Below, one piece after another: positions 14,551-21,978 of a DNA stretch of 40,120 bases. Source of the stretch: Clostridiales bacterium (GTDB lineage Bacteria; Bacillota; Clostridia; Oscillospirales; Oscillospiraceae); NCBI GenBank assembly GCA_004556345.1, contig SFHQ01000014.1, forward strand, positions 1 through 40,120, written 5' to 3'. The position numbers were made by a program, and so were the translations under genes. The first letter of the stretch is position 1. Every line of letters begins with the position of its first letter. The notes beneath the pieces are model-generated. The model saw only the letters and a list, made by a program, of their open reading frames with translations. It had not been told where the DNA came from and made no database searches.

Positions 14551-15850
14551 GACTGTGACGATCATTGGCGGCGGCCTGGCCGGGTGCGAAGCCGCCTGGC
14601 AGCTGGCCAAGCGCGACATCCCCGTGGTGCTGTGGGAGATGAAGCCGGAGAAGAAGACCCCGGCCCACCATTCCGATCTCTTTGGGGAGCTGGTCTGCTC
14701 CAACTCCCTGCGGTCGGACCAGCTGGAAAACGCAGTCGGCCTGCTGAAGGAGGAGCTGCGGCGGTTGGATTCTTTGATCTTGCGGTGTGCCGACGAGCAT
14801 CGGGTGGCCGCCGGGGGTGCCCTGGCGGTGGACCGGGTGGCCTTTTCTCAGGCCATTACGGACGCCATTCGCAACCACCCCAACATCACCGTGAGAGAAG
14901 GGGAGGTCACGCAGGTGCCTGCCGAGGGGCAGGTCATCGTGGCTTCCGGGCCGCTCACGTCGGATGCACTGGCGCAGAGCATTGCGCAGCATTTCCCGGA
15001 CAGCGGGTATCTGCATTTCTATGACGCCGCCGCGCCGCTGGTGACCTTTGAGAGCATCGACATGGACAGCGCCTGGTTCGCCTCCCGGTATGACAAGGGG
15101 ACGGCGGACTACATCAACTGCCCCCTGTCCCAGGAAGAGTACCTCGCGTTCTGGAAGGAACTGCGGGAGGCCCAGGAGGCCCCGGTACACGGCTTTGAGG
15201 ACAAGAACGTCTTCGAGGGCTGTATGCCCGTGGAGGTCATGGCCCGGCGGGGGGAGCAGACCCTCTGCTTTGGTCCGCTCAAGCCCCGTGGCCTGCCCGA
15301 CCCCAAGACGGGGAAGGAGCCTTACGCCGTGGTGCAGCTGCGGCGGGACAACGCGATGGGGAGCGTGTATAACCTCGTGGGCTTCCAGACCCATTTGACC
15401 TGGCCGGAGCAGAAGCGGGTGTTCTCCATGATCCCCGCCCTGAAGCACGCAGAGTTTCTGCGCTATGGCGTCATGCACCGGAACACCTACCTCAACTCGC
15501 CGAAGCTCCTGGACCGGTACTACCGGGTGAAGGGGGACGAGCGGCTGATGTTTGCCGGGCAGATCACCGGCGTGGAGGGCTATGTGGAGTCCACGGCCTC
15601 CGGCTGTCTGGCGGCCCTGGAGCTGGCCCGGCGGATCGAGGGCAAGCCCCCCATCGACTTCCCCCAGGAGACGGCCATCGGGGCCTTGGCCCTGTACATC
15701 AGCCACGAAGGGGTGGAGAACTTCCAGCCCATGAACGTGAACTTTGGCATCATGCCCCCCCTGGGCTACCGGGTGAAGGGCAAGCGGAACAAGAACGCCG
15801 CCCTGTCCCAGCGGGCTTTGGAAGCCCTGGATGGGCTGGACTGGCGCTGA
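14543..15850 (+). CDS. trmFO: Folate/FAD-dependent tRNA U54 methyltransferase TrmFO
   Basis: The product has 435 residues, the usual length. The FAD-binding Rossmann motif is GGGLAGCEAAWQLA (9-22). 'ELVCSNSLRSDQLENAVGLL' contains Cys52, matching a conserved Cys of the family. 'ENFQPMNVNFGIMPPL' near the C-terminus is also characteristic. TrmFO makes ribothymidine at position 54 of tRNA using 5,10-methylenetetrahydrofolate, the route used by many Gram-positive bacteria in place of TrmA. ATG 14543 lies within the last codons of topA, so the two genes are translationally coupled. The Lys-rich upstream extension of this frame is only the shadow of the topA tail. Confidence 0.96.
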   Translation: MYETVTIIGGGLAGCEAAWQLAKRDIPVVLWEMKPEKKTPAHHSDLFGELVCSNSLRSDQLENAVGLLKEELRRLDSLILRCADEHRVAAGGALAVDRVAFSQAITDAIRNHPNITVREGEVTQVPAEGQVIVASGPLTSDALAQSIAQHFPDSGYLHFYDAAAPLVTFESIDMDSAWFASRYDKGTADYINCPLSQEEYLAFWKELREAQEAPVHGFEDKNVFEGCMPVEVMARRGEQTLCFGPLKPRGLPDPKTGKEPYAVVQLRRDNAMGSVYNLVGFQTHLTWPEQKRVFSMIPALKHAEFLRYGVMHRNTYLNSPKLLDRYYRVKGDERLMFAGQITGVEGYVESTASGCLAALELARRIEGKPPIDFPQETAIGALALYISHEGVENFQPMNVNFGIMPPLGYRVKGKRNKNAALSQRALEALDGLDWR

Positions 15851-15869
15851 CCAAGAAAGGCAAAAACTT

Positions 15870-16919
15870 ATGAAAATTATTGTGGACGCCATGGGCGGTG
15901 ACAACGCCCCCCTGGCCCCCGTGGAGGGTGCCCTTCGCGCAGCGGAAGCGTTGGGGGTCGAAATTATTTTGACCGGCCCGGAGACAGTCATTCGGGACTG
16001 CCTGACGAAGCTCGGCAAGACGGACTTGCCCCAGGGCGTGGAGATCGCCCCGGCCAGCGAGGTCATCACCATGGAGGATAACCCCGCCCGCGCCTTTAAG
16101 GACAAGCCGGACTCCTCCATGACGGTGGGGCTGAACCTGCTCAAGGCCAAGAAGGGCGACGCCTTTGTCTCTGCCGGCTCGACGGGGGCGCTGCTCTCGG
16201 CGGCGACCCTGCTTATTAAGCGCATCCGGGGCATCCGCCGGGCGGCGCTGGCCCCAGTGGTCCCTACGGCGAACGGGAAGATGGTGCTCATCGACTGCGG
16301 CGCCACGGCAGAGGGCACCCCGGAGTACCTCATGCAGTTTGCCTACATGGGGTCGTACTATGCTCAGCGTTTCCTGGGTGTGGAGAATCCCAGGGTGGCC
16401 CTGCTGAACATCGGGGCGGAGGAGAGCAAGGGCCTGGAGCTGCAAAAGCAGACCTACGCCCTGCTGACCGAGGCGAAGCGGGCCGGGCGCATCCACTTCG
16501 TGGGCAATATCGAGGGCCGGGAGGCCATCACCCAGGGGGTAGACGTGCTGGTAACGGACGGCTACACGGGGAACATTTTCCTCAAGACGATGGAGGGTGC
16601 GGCAGCGCTCTTCAGCGGCGCCCTCAAAGAGATGCTGCTGGCCAGCACCAAGAACAAGGTGGCGGCCCTCATGCTGAAAAAGAGCATCGGGGACTTCAAA
16701 AAGCGCTTTGATTCCAGCGAGGTGGGCGGCACGGCCCTGCTGGGGATCTCCCAGCCGGTGGTGAAGGCCCACGGCTCCTCCAACGCCTATGCCTTCTACA
16801 ACGCCATCCGTCAGGCCAAGACCGTGGCCGAGGCGGATATTGTGGGCGACATCGCCGCCAACGTGGAGAACATGCGCTGGGAGCGGCCCAAGCCCGCGGA
16901 GAAGCAAGAAGAGGGCTGA
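15870..16919 (+). CDS. plsX: Phosphate acyltransferase PlsX
   Basis: The product has 349 residues. The start 'MKIIVDAMGGDNAPLAPVEG' is the conserved PlsX N-terminus, and 'SAGSTGALLSAATLLIKRIR', 'LLNIGAEESKG' and 'VTDGYTGNIFLKTMEG' are further signatures. PlsX converts acyl-ACP to acyl-phosphate, the substrate of PlsY, at the first step of phospholipid synthesis. ATG 15870 follows GAAAGG at 15855-15860. It lies 19 bp after trmFO and before acpP, so its partner acyl carrier protein is the next gene. In many Firmicutes fapR and fabD share this cluster; they are absent here. Confidence 0.96.
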   Translation: MKIIVDAMGGDNAPLAPVEGALRAAEALGVEIILTGPETVIRDCLTKLGKTDLPQGVEIAPASEVITMEDNPARAFKDKPDSSMTVGLNLLKAKKGDAFVSAGSTGALLSAATLLIKRIRGIRRAALAPVVPTANGKMVLIDCGATAEGTPEYLMQFAYMGSYYAQRFLGVENPRVALLNIGAEESKGLELQKQTYALLTEAKRAGRIHFVGNIEGREAITQGVDVLVTDGYTGNIFLKTMEGAAALFSGALKEMLLASTKNKVAALMLKKSIGDFKKRFDSSEVGGTALLGISQPVVKAHGSSNAYAFYNAIRQAKTVAEADIVGDIAANVENMRWERPKPAEKQEEG

Positions 16920-16936
16920 TTTTTTTCTCAGCCCCC

Positions 16937-16965
16937 TTGACAGGAGCCGAATTAGCCCCTATATT
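16937..16965 (+). promoter_or_regulatory. Promoter for acpP-rnc
   Basis: TTGACA (16937-16942), 17-bp spacer, TATATT (16960-16965). It gives acpP an independent start just after plsX, in keeping with the high demand for acyl carrier protein. Confidence 0.8.
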
Positions 16966-17015
16966 ATTGTACAGCAATTCCCAGTAAAATGGATTCCAAA
17001 AGGAGCAGTTCGGTT

Positions 17016-17252
17016 ATGATTTTAGAGAAGTTACGGAGCTTGATTGCAGATCAGCTGGGCGTGGACAGCAGCAACATCACCATGGACACCAACTTTGAGG
17101 AAGATCTGGGTGTGGACTCTCTGGACATCGTGGAGTTATCCATGGCCCTGGAAGAGGAGTTCGACATCGGCGAGATGAGCGAAGAGGACCTGGCGACCAT
17201 CAAGACCGTGGGCGACCTGGTCCACTATCTCCAGGGTAAGCTGGATATCTGA
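17016..17252 (+). CDS. acpP: Acyl carrier protein
   Basis: The product has 78 acidic residues. The phosphopantetheine attachment site is Ser35 in 'EEDLGVDSLDIVELSMALEE'. The four-helix ACP fold is implied by the conserved spacing and the 'FDIGEMSEEDLATIKTVGDL' segment. It carries growing acyl chains for fatty acid synthesis and hands them to PlsX. ATG 17016 follows AAAAGGAG at 16998-17005. Confidence 0.97.
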   Translation: MILEKLRSLIADQLGVDSSNITMDTNFEEDLGVDSLDIVELSMALEEEFDIGEMSEEDLATIKTVGDLVHYLQGKLDI

Positions 17253-17275
17253 TCGGCTGCGCCGGCTGATGCGAT

Positions 17276-17304
17276 CCCCCGTCCCGTGGCGGGGGTTCGT
17301 CTGT
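17276..17304 (+). terminator. Weak hairpin between acpP and rnc
   Basis: CCCCCG pairs with CGGGGG across an 8-nt loop, then TTCGTCTGTT. The poor T-run suggests partial termination or transcript-end protection that would lower rnc expression relative to acpP. Confidence 0.4.
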
Positions 17305-17321
17305 TGAAAGGGAGGATCGGG

Positions 17322-18002
17322 ATGAAGACATTGGAAGAAAAGATCGGCTATACCTTTCGGGACCGAACTCTGCTGGAGAACGCCCTGACCCACAGCTCCT
17401 ATGCCAACGAGCATCGGGGGGGCCTGCCCAGCAACGAGCGGCTGGAGTTCCTGGGGGATTCGATCCTGGGTCTGGTGGTGGCTGACCACCTCTACCGCAC
17501 CCGGCCCGACCTGCCTGAGGGCGACCTGACCCGCATCCGGGCGGCGCTGGTGTGCGAGGGCAGCCTGGTCCAGGTGGCGAAAAGCCTGGACCTGGGCAGC
17601 TACTTAAAGCTGGGCAAGGGCGAGGCCCACGGCGGCGGCCGGGCCAGGCCCTCCATCCAGGCCGACGCCGTGGAGGCGATGCTGGCGGCCGTCTATCTCG
17701 ACGGCGGCATCGGCCAGGCCAGAAAGCTCATCCACGATCTGGTCCTCACCGACGAGAAGGAAAAGACCGCCGCCGGGCGGGACTTTAAGACGGCCCTGCA
17801 AGAGCTGGTCCAGCGGGAGAGCGGCCAGGTCCTGGCCTATCGTCTCACCGGCGAGAGCGGCCCGGACCACGCCAAGACCTTCTGCATGGAGGTCCAGCTC
17901 AACGGCAAGACCATCGGGGCCGGCCAGGGCCGCAGCAAGAAAGAGGCCGAGCAGGCCGCCGCCAAGGCCGCCGTGGCCAGCCTGGAACAGGACAAGGCAT
18001 GA
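17322..18002 (+). CDS. rnc: Ribonuclease III
   Basis: The product has 226 residues. The RNase III signature NERLEFLGDSILG lies at 38-50, with catalytic Glu42 and Asp46. The second pair is Asp115 and Glu118 in 'QADAVEAMLAAVYLDGG'. A double-stranded RNA-binding domain covers about 153-222 and ends with 'GQGRSKKEAEQAAAKAAV'. It processes rRNA precursors and cuts structured mRNAs. ATG 17322 has AAGGGAGGAT just upstream and begins the conserved N-terminus. In many Firmicutes smc and ftsY follow rnc; here the gene is followed by a 55-residue membrane peptide that overlaps its stop codon. Confidence 0.96.
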   Translation: MKTLEEKIGYTFRDRTLLENALTHSSYANEHRGGLPSNERLEFLGDSILGLVVADHLYRTRPDLPEGDLTRIRAALVCEGSLVQVAKSLDLGSYLKLGKGEAHGGGRARPSIQADAVEAMLAAVYLDGGIGQARKLIHDLVLTDEKEKTAAGRDFKTALQELVQRESGQVLAYRLTGESGPDHAKTFCMEVQLNGKTIGAGQGRSKKEAEQAAAKAAVASLEQDKA

Positions 18003-18166
18003 ACAAGAACAAACGAAACATCATCATCGCGGTGGTCCTGCTGATCCTCCTGTGCATCGCGCCTTTCTGGCCCAACATCAAGCAGGCCGTGGCCCCGGAT
18101 GCCGTCAGCGGCACCAGCGTGACCACCGAGACAGAACAGCAAGAGACCCAGGAACCGGCTTCGTAA
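17999..18166 (+). CDS. 55-residue membrane peptide overlapping rnc
   Basis: ATG at 17999-18001 overlaps the rnc stop (ATGA), so translation is probably coupled. The N-terminus is basic (MNKNKR), followed by a hydrophobic helix at about 7-24 (NIIIAVVLLILLCIAPFW). A short polar tail rich in Thr, Glu and Gln should lie outside the cell (TSVTTETEQQETQEPAS). No family is recognised. The stop codon lies inside the terminator stem that ends the acpP-rnc transcript. Coding is supported by the clean overlap, the composition and the membrane-protein pattern. Confidence 0.65.
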   Translation: MNKNKRNIIIAVVLLILLCIAPFWPNIKQAVAPDAVSGTSVTTETEQQETQEPAS

Positions 18167-18190
18167 TGTAAGAGACGAAGCCGGTTTTTT
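18154..18190 (+). terminator. Terminator of acpP-rnc
   Basis: An 11-bp perfect stem (ACCGGCTTCGT with ACGAAGCCGGT), a 10-nt loop and TTTTTT. The left arm overlaps the last codons of the 55-residue peptide. Confidence 0.93.
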
Positions 18191-18211
18191 GTGTCCAAAG
18201 GGGCATTTGGA

Positions 18212-18240
18212 TTGACAAGTTTCCCGCCCTATGATACCTT
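18212..18240 (+). promoter_or_regulatory. Possible promoter for the transketolase genes
   Basis: A perfect TTGACA lies at 18212-18217. The best -10 at 17-bp spacing is only TACCTT (18235-18240); a better TATGAT at 18230-18235 is too close. The -35 and the position after a terminator support a promoter, but its -10 is uncertain. Confidence 0.5.
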
Positions 18241-18281
18241 TTTGAATAAGAACACGCGAAAAAACAACGGGAGGTTTTACT

Positions 18282-19100
18282 ATGTCGTATGATCTGCCCG
18301 CCCTGTGTACGCAGGTACGGCGGGATATTTTGGAGATGACCCACGCGGCGGGGTCCGGGCACCCCGGCGGGTCCCTCTCTGCGGTGGAGATCTTGGTGAG
18401 CTTATATTTTGACCAGATGAAGCTGGACCCGGCCAAGCCCCAGTGGGCGGACCGGGACCGGATGATCCTCTCGAAGGGCCACGCCGCGCCGGTGCTGTAC
18501 AGCGTTTTGGCCCGGCGGGGGTTCTTTGACCCGGCCCTGCTGCCCACCCTGCGGCAGATGGGCTCCCCCTTGCAGGGGCACCCCCACATGGAAAAGCTGG
18601 CGGGGTTAGATTGCTCTTCCGGGTCCCTGGGTCAGGGGCTTTCCGTGGCCAACGGCCTGGCGCTGGCGGCCAAGCGGCTGGGGAAGGACTATCGCACCTA
18701 TTGCCTCATGGGCGACGGTGAGGTCCAGGAGGGCCAGGTCTGGGAGGCGGCCATGACGGCGGCGCACTTTGGGCTGGACAACGTCTGCGCCATCGTGGAC
18801 GACAACGGCGTGCAGCTGGACGGCCTGACGAAGGACATCATGAACGTGGAGCCGCTGGACGAGAAATTCCGGGCCTTTGGCTGGCATGTGATCAACGTGG
18901 ACGGCCACGACCTGGCGGCGTTGCAGGCGGCCTTTGCGGAGGCGAAGGCCACGAAGGGGCGGCCCACGGCCCTCATCGCCCACACGGTGAAGGGCAAGGG
19001 CATCTCCTTCATGGAGGGGCAGGCCGGCTGGCACGGCAAGGCCCCCAACGCACAGGAATTGGCTGCGGCCCTGGCTGAGCTGGACAGAGGAGGGAACTGA
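18282..19100 (+). CDS. Transketolase, N-terminal (thiamine diphosphate) subunit
   Basis: The product has 272 residues, equal to the first domain of full-length transketolase. The segments 'EMTHAAGSGHPGGSLSAVEI' and 'GHPHMEKLAGLDCSSGSLGQ' carry conserved His residues. The thiamine diphosphate and magnesium motif runs from GDGEVQEG to VDDNG. Together with the next gene it moves two-carbon ketol units between sugar phosphates in the pentose phosphate pathway. Split transketolases are common in Clostridia and archaea. ATG 18282 follows GGGAGG. The downstream gene starts one base after this stop, as expected for subunits made in equal amounts. Confidence 0.95.
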   Translation: MSYDLPALCTQVRRDILEMTHAAGSGHPGGSLSAVEILVSLYFDQMKLDPAKPQWADRDRMILSKGHAAPVLYSVLARRGFFDPALLPTLRQMGSPLQGHPHMEKLAGLDCSSGSLGQGLSVANGLALAAKRLGKDYRTYCLMGDGEVQEGQVWEAAMTAAHFGLDNVCAIVDDNGVQLDGLTKDIMNVEPLDEKFRAFGWHVINVDGHDLAALQAAFAEAKATKGRPTALIAHTVKGKGISFMEGQAGWHGKAPNAQELAAALAELDRGGN

Positions 19101-19101
19101 C

Positions 19102-20055
19102 ATGGACTGGAAGAACGGAAAGCGTCTCCCGCCGAGAGACGGGTATGGACATGGCCTGCTGGAGCTGTGCGCCCAGCGGGAGGACATTGTGGTGCTGGAT
19201 GCAGACGTGGCAGCTTCCACCCGGACCAACTGGGTGCGGGACCAGCAGCCGGAGCATTTTTATAATCTGGGCATCAGTGAGCAGGACTTGGTCGGCACTG
19301 CCGCCGGGCTGGCGCTGGGGGGCATGACGCCCTATGTGTCCACGTATGGCGTTTTTCTCTCCGGACGTGCCTTTGACCAGATCCGGACGACGGTTTGCTA
19401 TAATAACTTGAAGGTCCGCTTCGGCGGGGCCCATGCGGGCATTTCCGTGGGGCCGGACGGGGCGACCCATCAGGCATTGGAGGACATCGCCCTGGCCCGC
19501 GTGCTGCCCCGGATGACAGTGGTCGCCCCCTGCGACAGCGAAGAAGTCCGCAAGGCGGTTTTGGCCGCGGCGGATGTGGACGGGCCGGTCTATTTCCGCT
19601 TCGGGCGGGAGGCTACGCCGGTCATCACCGACGAGAACACCCCCTTTACGCTGGGCAAGGCCCGCCTGGTCCGGGAGGGGACGGCCTGCGCCGTCTTTGC
19701 CTGCGGGGCCATGGTCTACGAGGCCTTGGTCGCCGCCGAGGAGCTGGCCCAGGAGGGGATCGAGCTGCTGGTCTATGACCTGCACACGATCAAGCCCCTG
19801 GACGAGGAAGCGGTCATCAACGCGGCGAAGACCTGCGGGGCCGTGGTCACGGCGGAGGAGCACCAGCTGGCCGGGGGCCTGTTCGGGGCCGTGTCGGAGA
19901 CCTTGGTCCAGCATAGCCCGGTGCCCATGGAGGCTGTGGCCGTGCGGGATACCTTTGGCGAGAGCGGCGCCCCGGAAGCGCTGATGGACGCCTACGGCCT
20001 GAACGCCAATGCCATCGTCCAGGCGGTCCGCCGGGTGCTGGCCCGGAAGGGGTGA
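19102..20055 (+). CDS. Transketolase, C-terminal subunit
   Basis: The product has 317 residues. The pyrimidine-binding domain includes 'FYNLGISEQDLVGTAAGLAL', with the catalytic Glu, and 'GGAHAGISVGPDGATHQALE'. The C-terminal transketolase domain covers about 195-310 ('LVYDLHTIKPLDEEAVINAA'). It forms the active site at the interface with the N-terminal subunit. The ribosome-binding site AGAGGAGG lies inside the end of the preceding gene. The alternative, a 1-deoxyxylulose-5-phosphate synthase, is excluded by the split and by the two subunit lengths. Confidence 0.95.
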   Translation: MDWKNGKRLPPRDGYGHGLLELCAQREDIVVLDADVAASTRTNWVRDQQPEHFYNLGISEQDLVGTAAGLALGGMTPYVSTYGVFLSGRAFDQIRTTVCYNNLKVRFGGAHAGISVGPDGATHQALEDIALARVLPRMTVVAPCDSEEVRKAVLAAADVDGPVYFRFGREATPVITDENTPFTLGKARLVREGTACAVFACGAMVYEALVAAEELAQEGIELLVYDLHTIKPLDEEAVINAAKTCGAVVTAEEHQLAGGLFGAVSETLVQHSPVPMEAVAVRDTFGESGAPEALMDAYGLNANAIVQAVRRVLARKG

Positions 20056-20058
20056 GCC

Positions 20059-21213
20059 GTGAAGCGGCGCACCCTGACCGCGCTCGCGGCGCTGCTGTTG
20101 GCGGTGACGGTGGGCTTGTCCGGCTGTGAGCTGTCGCTGGAGCGGCTCACCAACGGCGGGGCTGTCCCGGCGCCGTCGGCGGAGTACACCGGCATTCAGG
20201 ACGGCTTTCGCTACACCAAGACAACCCTCACCGGGCAGGAGCAGTATCTCTACGACCAGCTTCTGGCGGGCCTGAAAGACCAGGCGGAGACCATCGACGG
20301 GCTGTACCCCGACAACGACATGATCCAGAAGGCCATTGATGCCATTGACCGGGATTACCCGGAGCTGTTCTGGTTCTCCGGCACCGGGCAGATCGAGACG
20401 ACCCTGCTGGGGGAGCGGGCCATGGAGGCGGTCTATCGTCCCACCTACGCCATGGATGCGGCCCAGCGGGCGGAGACCCAGGCAAAGATAGACCAGTGGA
20501 CGGCGGATTGCCTGGCCACCATCGACACCTCGGCCTCGCAGTATGCCCAGGCGCTGGGGGTCTATACGTACCTCATCGACCACGCGGACTATCAGGACGT
20601 GGGCAGCAACTCCATCGTGAACATCATGGTGGGCGGCGCGGGGCTGTGCGGCTGTTACGCCAAGACGATGCAGTATGTCCTGAACCAGCTGGGGATCCAG
20701 GCGGCCTACATCACGGGCCAGGCCAAGGGACAGTCCCATGCTTGGAACCTGGTCTGGCTGGACGGCACCCCCTGCTGGGTGGACCCCACCTGGGGCGACC
20801 CGGTCTTTGCCGGGGGAGAGGAGAGCCAAGGCCCGGCCTACGCCTATTTCGGCCTGACCACGGCGGACCTGCTGCGGACGCACACCATCGACGGGAGCAT
20901 CCCGGTGCCGGAGTGCGTCTCCAATGATGCGAACTATTTCTATCGCAGCGGACTGTACTTTACCTCCTATCACGCCAGTGCGCTGACCTCGGCGATCCAG
21001 CGGGCCATCGCGGCGGGGGAGGGGCAGTGTTCCGTGCGGTACAGCGACGAGGCCTATTCGACGGCCTGCGCCCAGCTTTTTGCGCAGGGGCAGCTCCACA
21101 GCATCTTCCGCCAGGCGGCCCAGGCTGCGGGGGTGGGGACGGTGGTACCGGATTCCCTGTGGTACAGCCGGGATGACACCATGGGGGTCCTGACCTTTGT
21201 GATCCCCTCCTGA
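20059..21213 (+). CDS. Transglutaminase-like lipoprotein
   Basis: The product has 384 residues. The N-terminus is a lipoprotein signal peptide with lipobox LSGC, so Cys23 would be lipidated and the protein held on the outer face of the membrane. A transglutaminase/peptidase-like core covers about 155-250. The expected catalytic triad is visible: Cys197 in GGAGLCGCYAKT, His227 in QSHAWNLVWLDG, Asp242 in WVDPTWGDP. Such domains in Clostridia usually act as peptidases or on the cell wall; the substrate is unknown. The start is GTG 20059, four bases after the transketolase stop, with a GGGGTGAG site. Co-transcription with transketolase looks positional only. Confidence 0.85.
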   Translation: MKRRTLTALAALLLAVTVGLSGCELSLERLTNGGAVPAPSAEYTGIQDGFRYTKTTLTGQEQYLYDQLLAGLKDQAETIDGLYPDNDMIQKAIDAIDRDYPELFWFSGTGQIETTLLGERAMEAVYRPTYAMDAAQRAETQAKIDQWTADCLATIDTSASQYAQALGVYTYLIDHADYQDVGSNSIVNIMVGGAGLCGCYAKTMQYVLNQLGIQAAYITGQAKGQSHAWNLVWLDGTPCWVDPTWGDPVFAGGEESQGPAYAYFGLTTADLLRTHTIDGSIPVPECVSNDANYFYRSGLYFTSYHASALTSAIQRAIAAGEGQCSVRYSDEAYSTACAQLFAQGQLHSIFRQAAQAAGVGTVVPDSLWYSRDDTMGVLTFVIPS

Positions 21214-21228
21214 ACAAATTTCAAACAC

Positions 21229-21276
21229 GAAAAAACGCTCCTGCCGTGTCTTTGAACTGCGGCGGGAGCGTTTGTG
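21229..21276. terminator. Bidirectional terminator between convergent genes
   Basis: A 13-bp stem (AACGCTCCTGCCG with CGGCGGGAGCGTT, one G-T pair) surrounds a 13-nt loop. The T-run is weak on the plus strand (TTTGTG) and strong on the minus strand (TTTTTTCG). It serves the lipoprotein gene and, more strongly, the coiled-coil gene. Confidence 0.88.
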
Positions 21277-21308
21277 CTGGTATGTATCATCAAGAGAAAG
21301 CAGGGGAT

Positions 21309-21821
21309 CTATTGCAGATGTCGGGCCTCTTCCAAGGTCTGGACCCGGCCGGAGAGATTGCGGATGCTGGCCTTGACCACGGTCATATCGTCCTCCAGCT
21401 TGTCCACGCGGGCGGGGGCCGTCATTTTTTCCATGAGGATCTGGAGCTGCTCTTCGATCAGGTCGAAGCGGCGGGAGAACTCGGCGTCCATGAGGATGGC
21501 GGTGTTGCGTTGGACCTGGGCGGCGGTGTCCTCGATCTTCTTGTCCATGGCTTCAAAGCGCTTGTCGATGGCATCAAATTTTTGATCGATGGCTTCAAAG
21601 CGTTTGTCGATGGCATCGAATTTCTGATCGATGGATTCAAACTTTTCATTGTTTTCGGTTCGGAGTGCGTCGATCTTTCTGTCCATCATGGCTTCCATGC
21701 GGGCTTCGGACTCTTGGAACATCTCGACCATACGGGCTTCCATTTTGTTTTCCATACGGGCTTCAGACTCGCGGAACATCTCTTTCAGGATCTGGATGTC
21801 TTTTTCTTCCAAAGGATTCAC
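21309..21821 (-). CDS. Coiled-coil protein with tandem repeats
   Basis: The product has 170 residues with no Cys and no membrane segment. Two Met/Glu/Arg-rich segments (about 15-50, 'EMFRESEARMENKMEARMVE') precede a run of perfect heptad-like units (about 60-95, 'KFDAIDKRFEAIDQ' repeated). A helical C-terminal half follows with 'RVDKLEDDMTVVKASIRNLS'. It should form a long parallel coiled coil, probably cytoplasmic. The start is GTG 21821; its ribosome-binding site (AGAAAGAAGG) is unusually close, so the start is not certain. It has its own promoter and terminator and so is a single-gene unit. No function is recognised. Confidence 0.75.
   Translation of the reverse strand: MNPLEEKDIQILKEMFRESEARMENKMEARMVEMFQESEARMEAMMDRKIDALRTENNEKFESIDQKFDAIDKRFEAIDQKFDAIDKRFEAMDKKIEDTAAQVQRNTAILMDAEFSRRFDLIEEQLQILMEKMTAPARVDKLEDDMTVVKASIRNLSGRVQTLEEARHLQ
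21548..21644 (-). repeat. 42-bp tandem repeats inside the coiled-coil gene
   Basis: Two full copies (21548-21589 and 21590-21631) and a third partial copy (21632-21644) differ by only a few bases. Each encodes 14 residues, that is two heptads, so copy number can change without breaking the frame or the coiled coil. Confidence 0.85.
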
Positions 21822-21852
21822 CTTCTTTCTCTGTCATCTCTTGGTATTCTCC

Positions 21853-21881
21853 ATCATAACAGGCAGGGAAGGGGCTGTCAA
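21853..21881 (-). promoter_or_regulatory. Promoter of the coiled-coil gene
   Basis: On the minus strand TTGACA (21881-21876), 17-bp spacer, TATGAT (21858-21853). Confidence 0.88.
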
Positions 21882-21905
21882 GGAAGAGACGGGCAGAAAA
21901 ACGCT

Positions 21906-21950
21906 GAAAAACCAGGCCCTCCCGCCGGGGAACACCGGGGAAGGGCCTGG
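21906..21950 (-). terminator. Terminator of trpB2
   Basis: On the minus strand CCAGGCCCT pairs with AGGGCCTGG, with further internal pairing (CCCCGG/CCGGGG type), followed by TTTTT. It also carries an A-run and T-run on the plus strand. Confidence 0.88.
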
Positions 21951-21978
21951 AGCTTTTTGTTGGTTTTTGTGGAGAAGC

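Noticed and set aside
16913..16934. Hairpin at the plsX stop as a terminator
   Set aside because: GGGCTGA/TCAGCCC pairs, but the T-run lies in the loop, not after the stem; a promoter follows directly.
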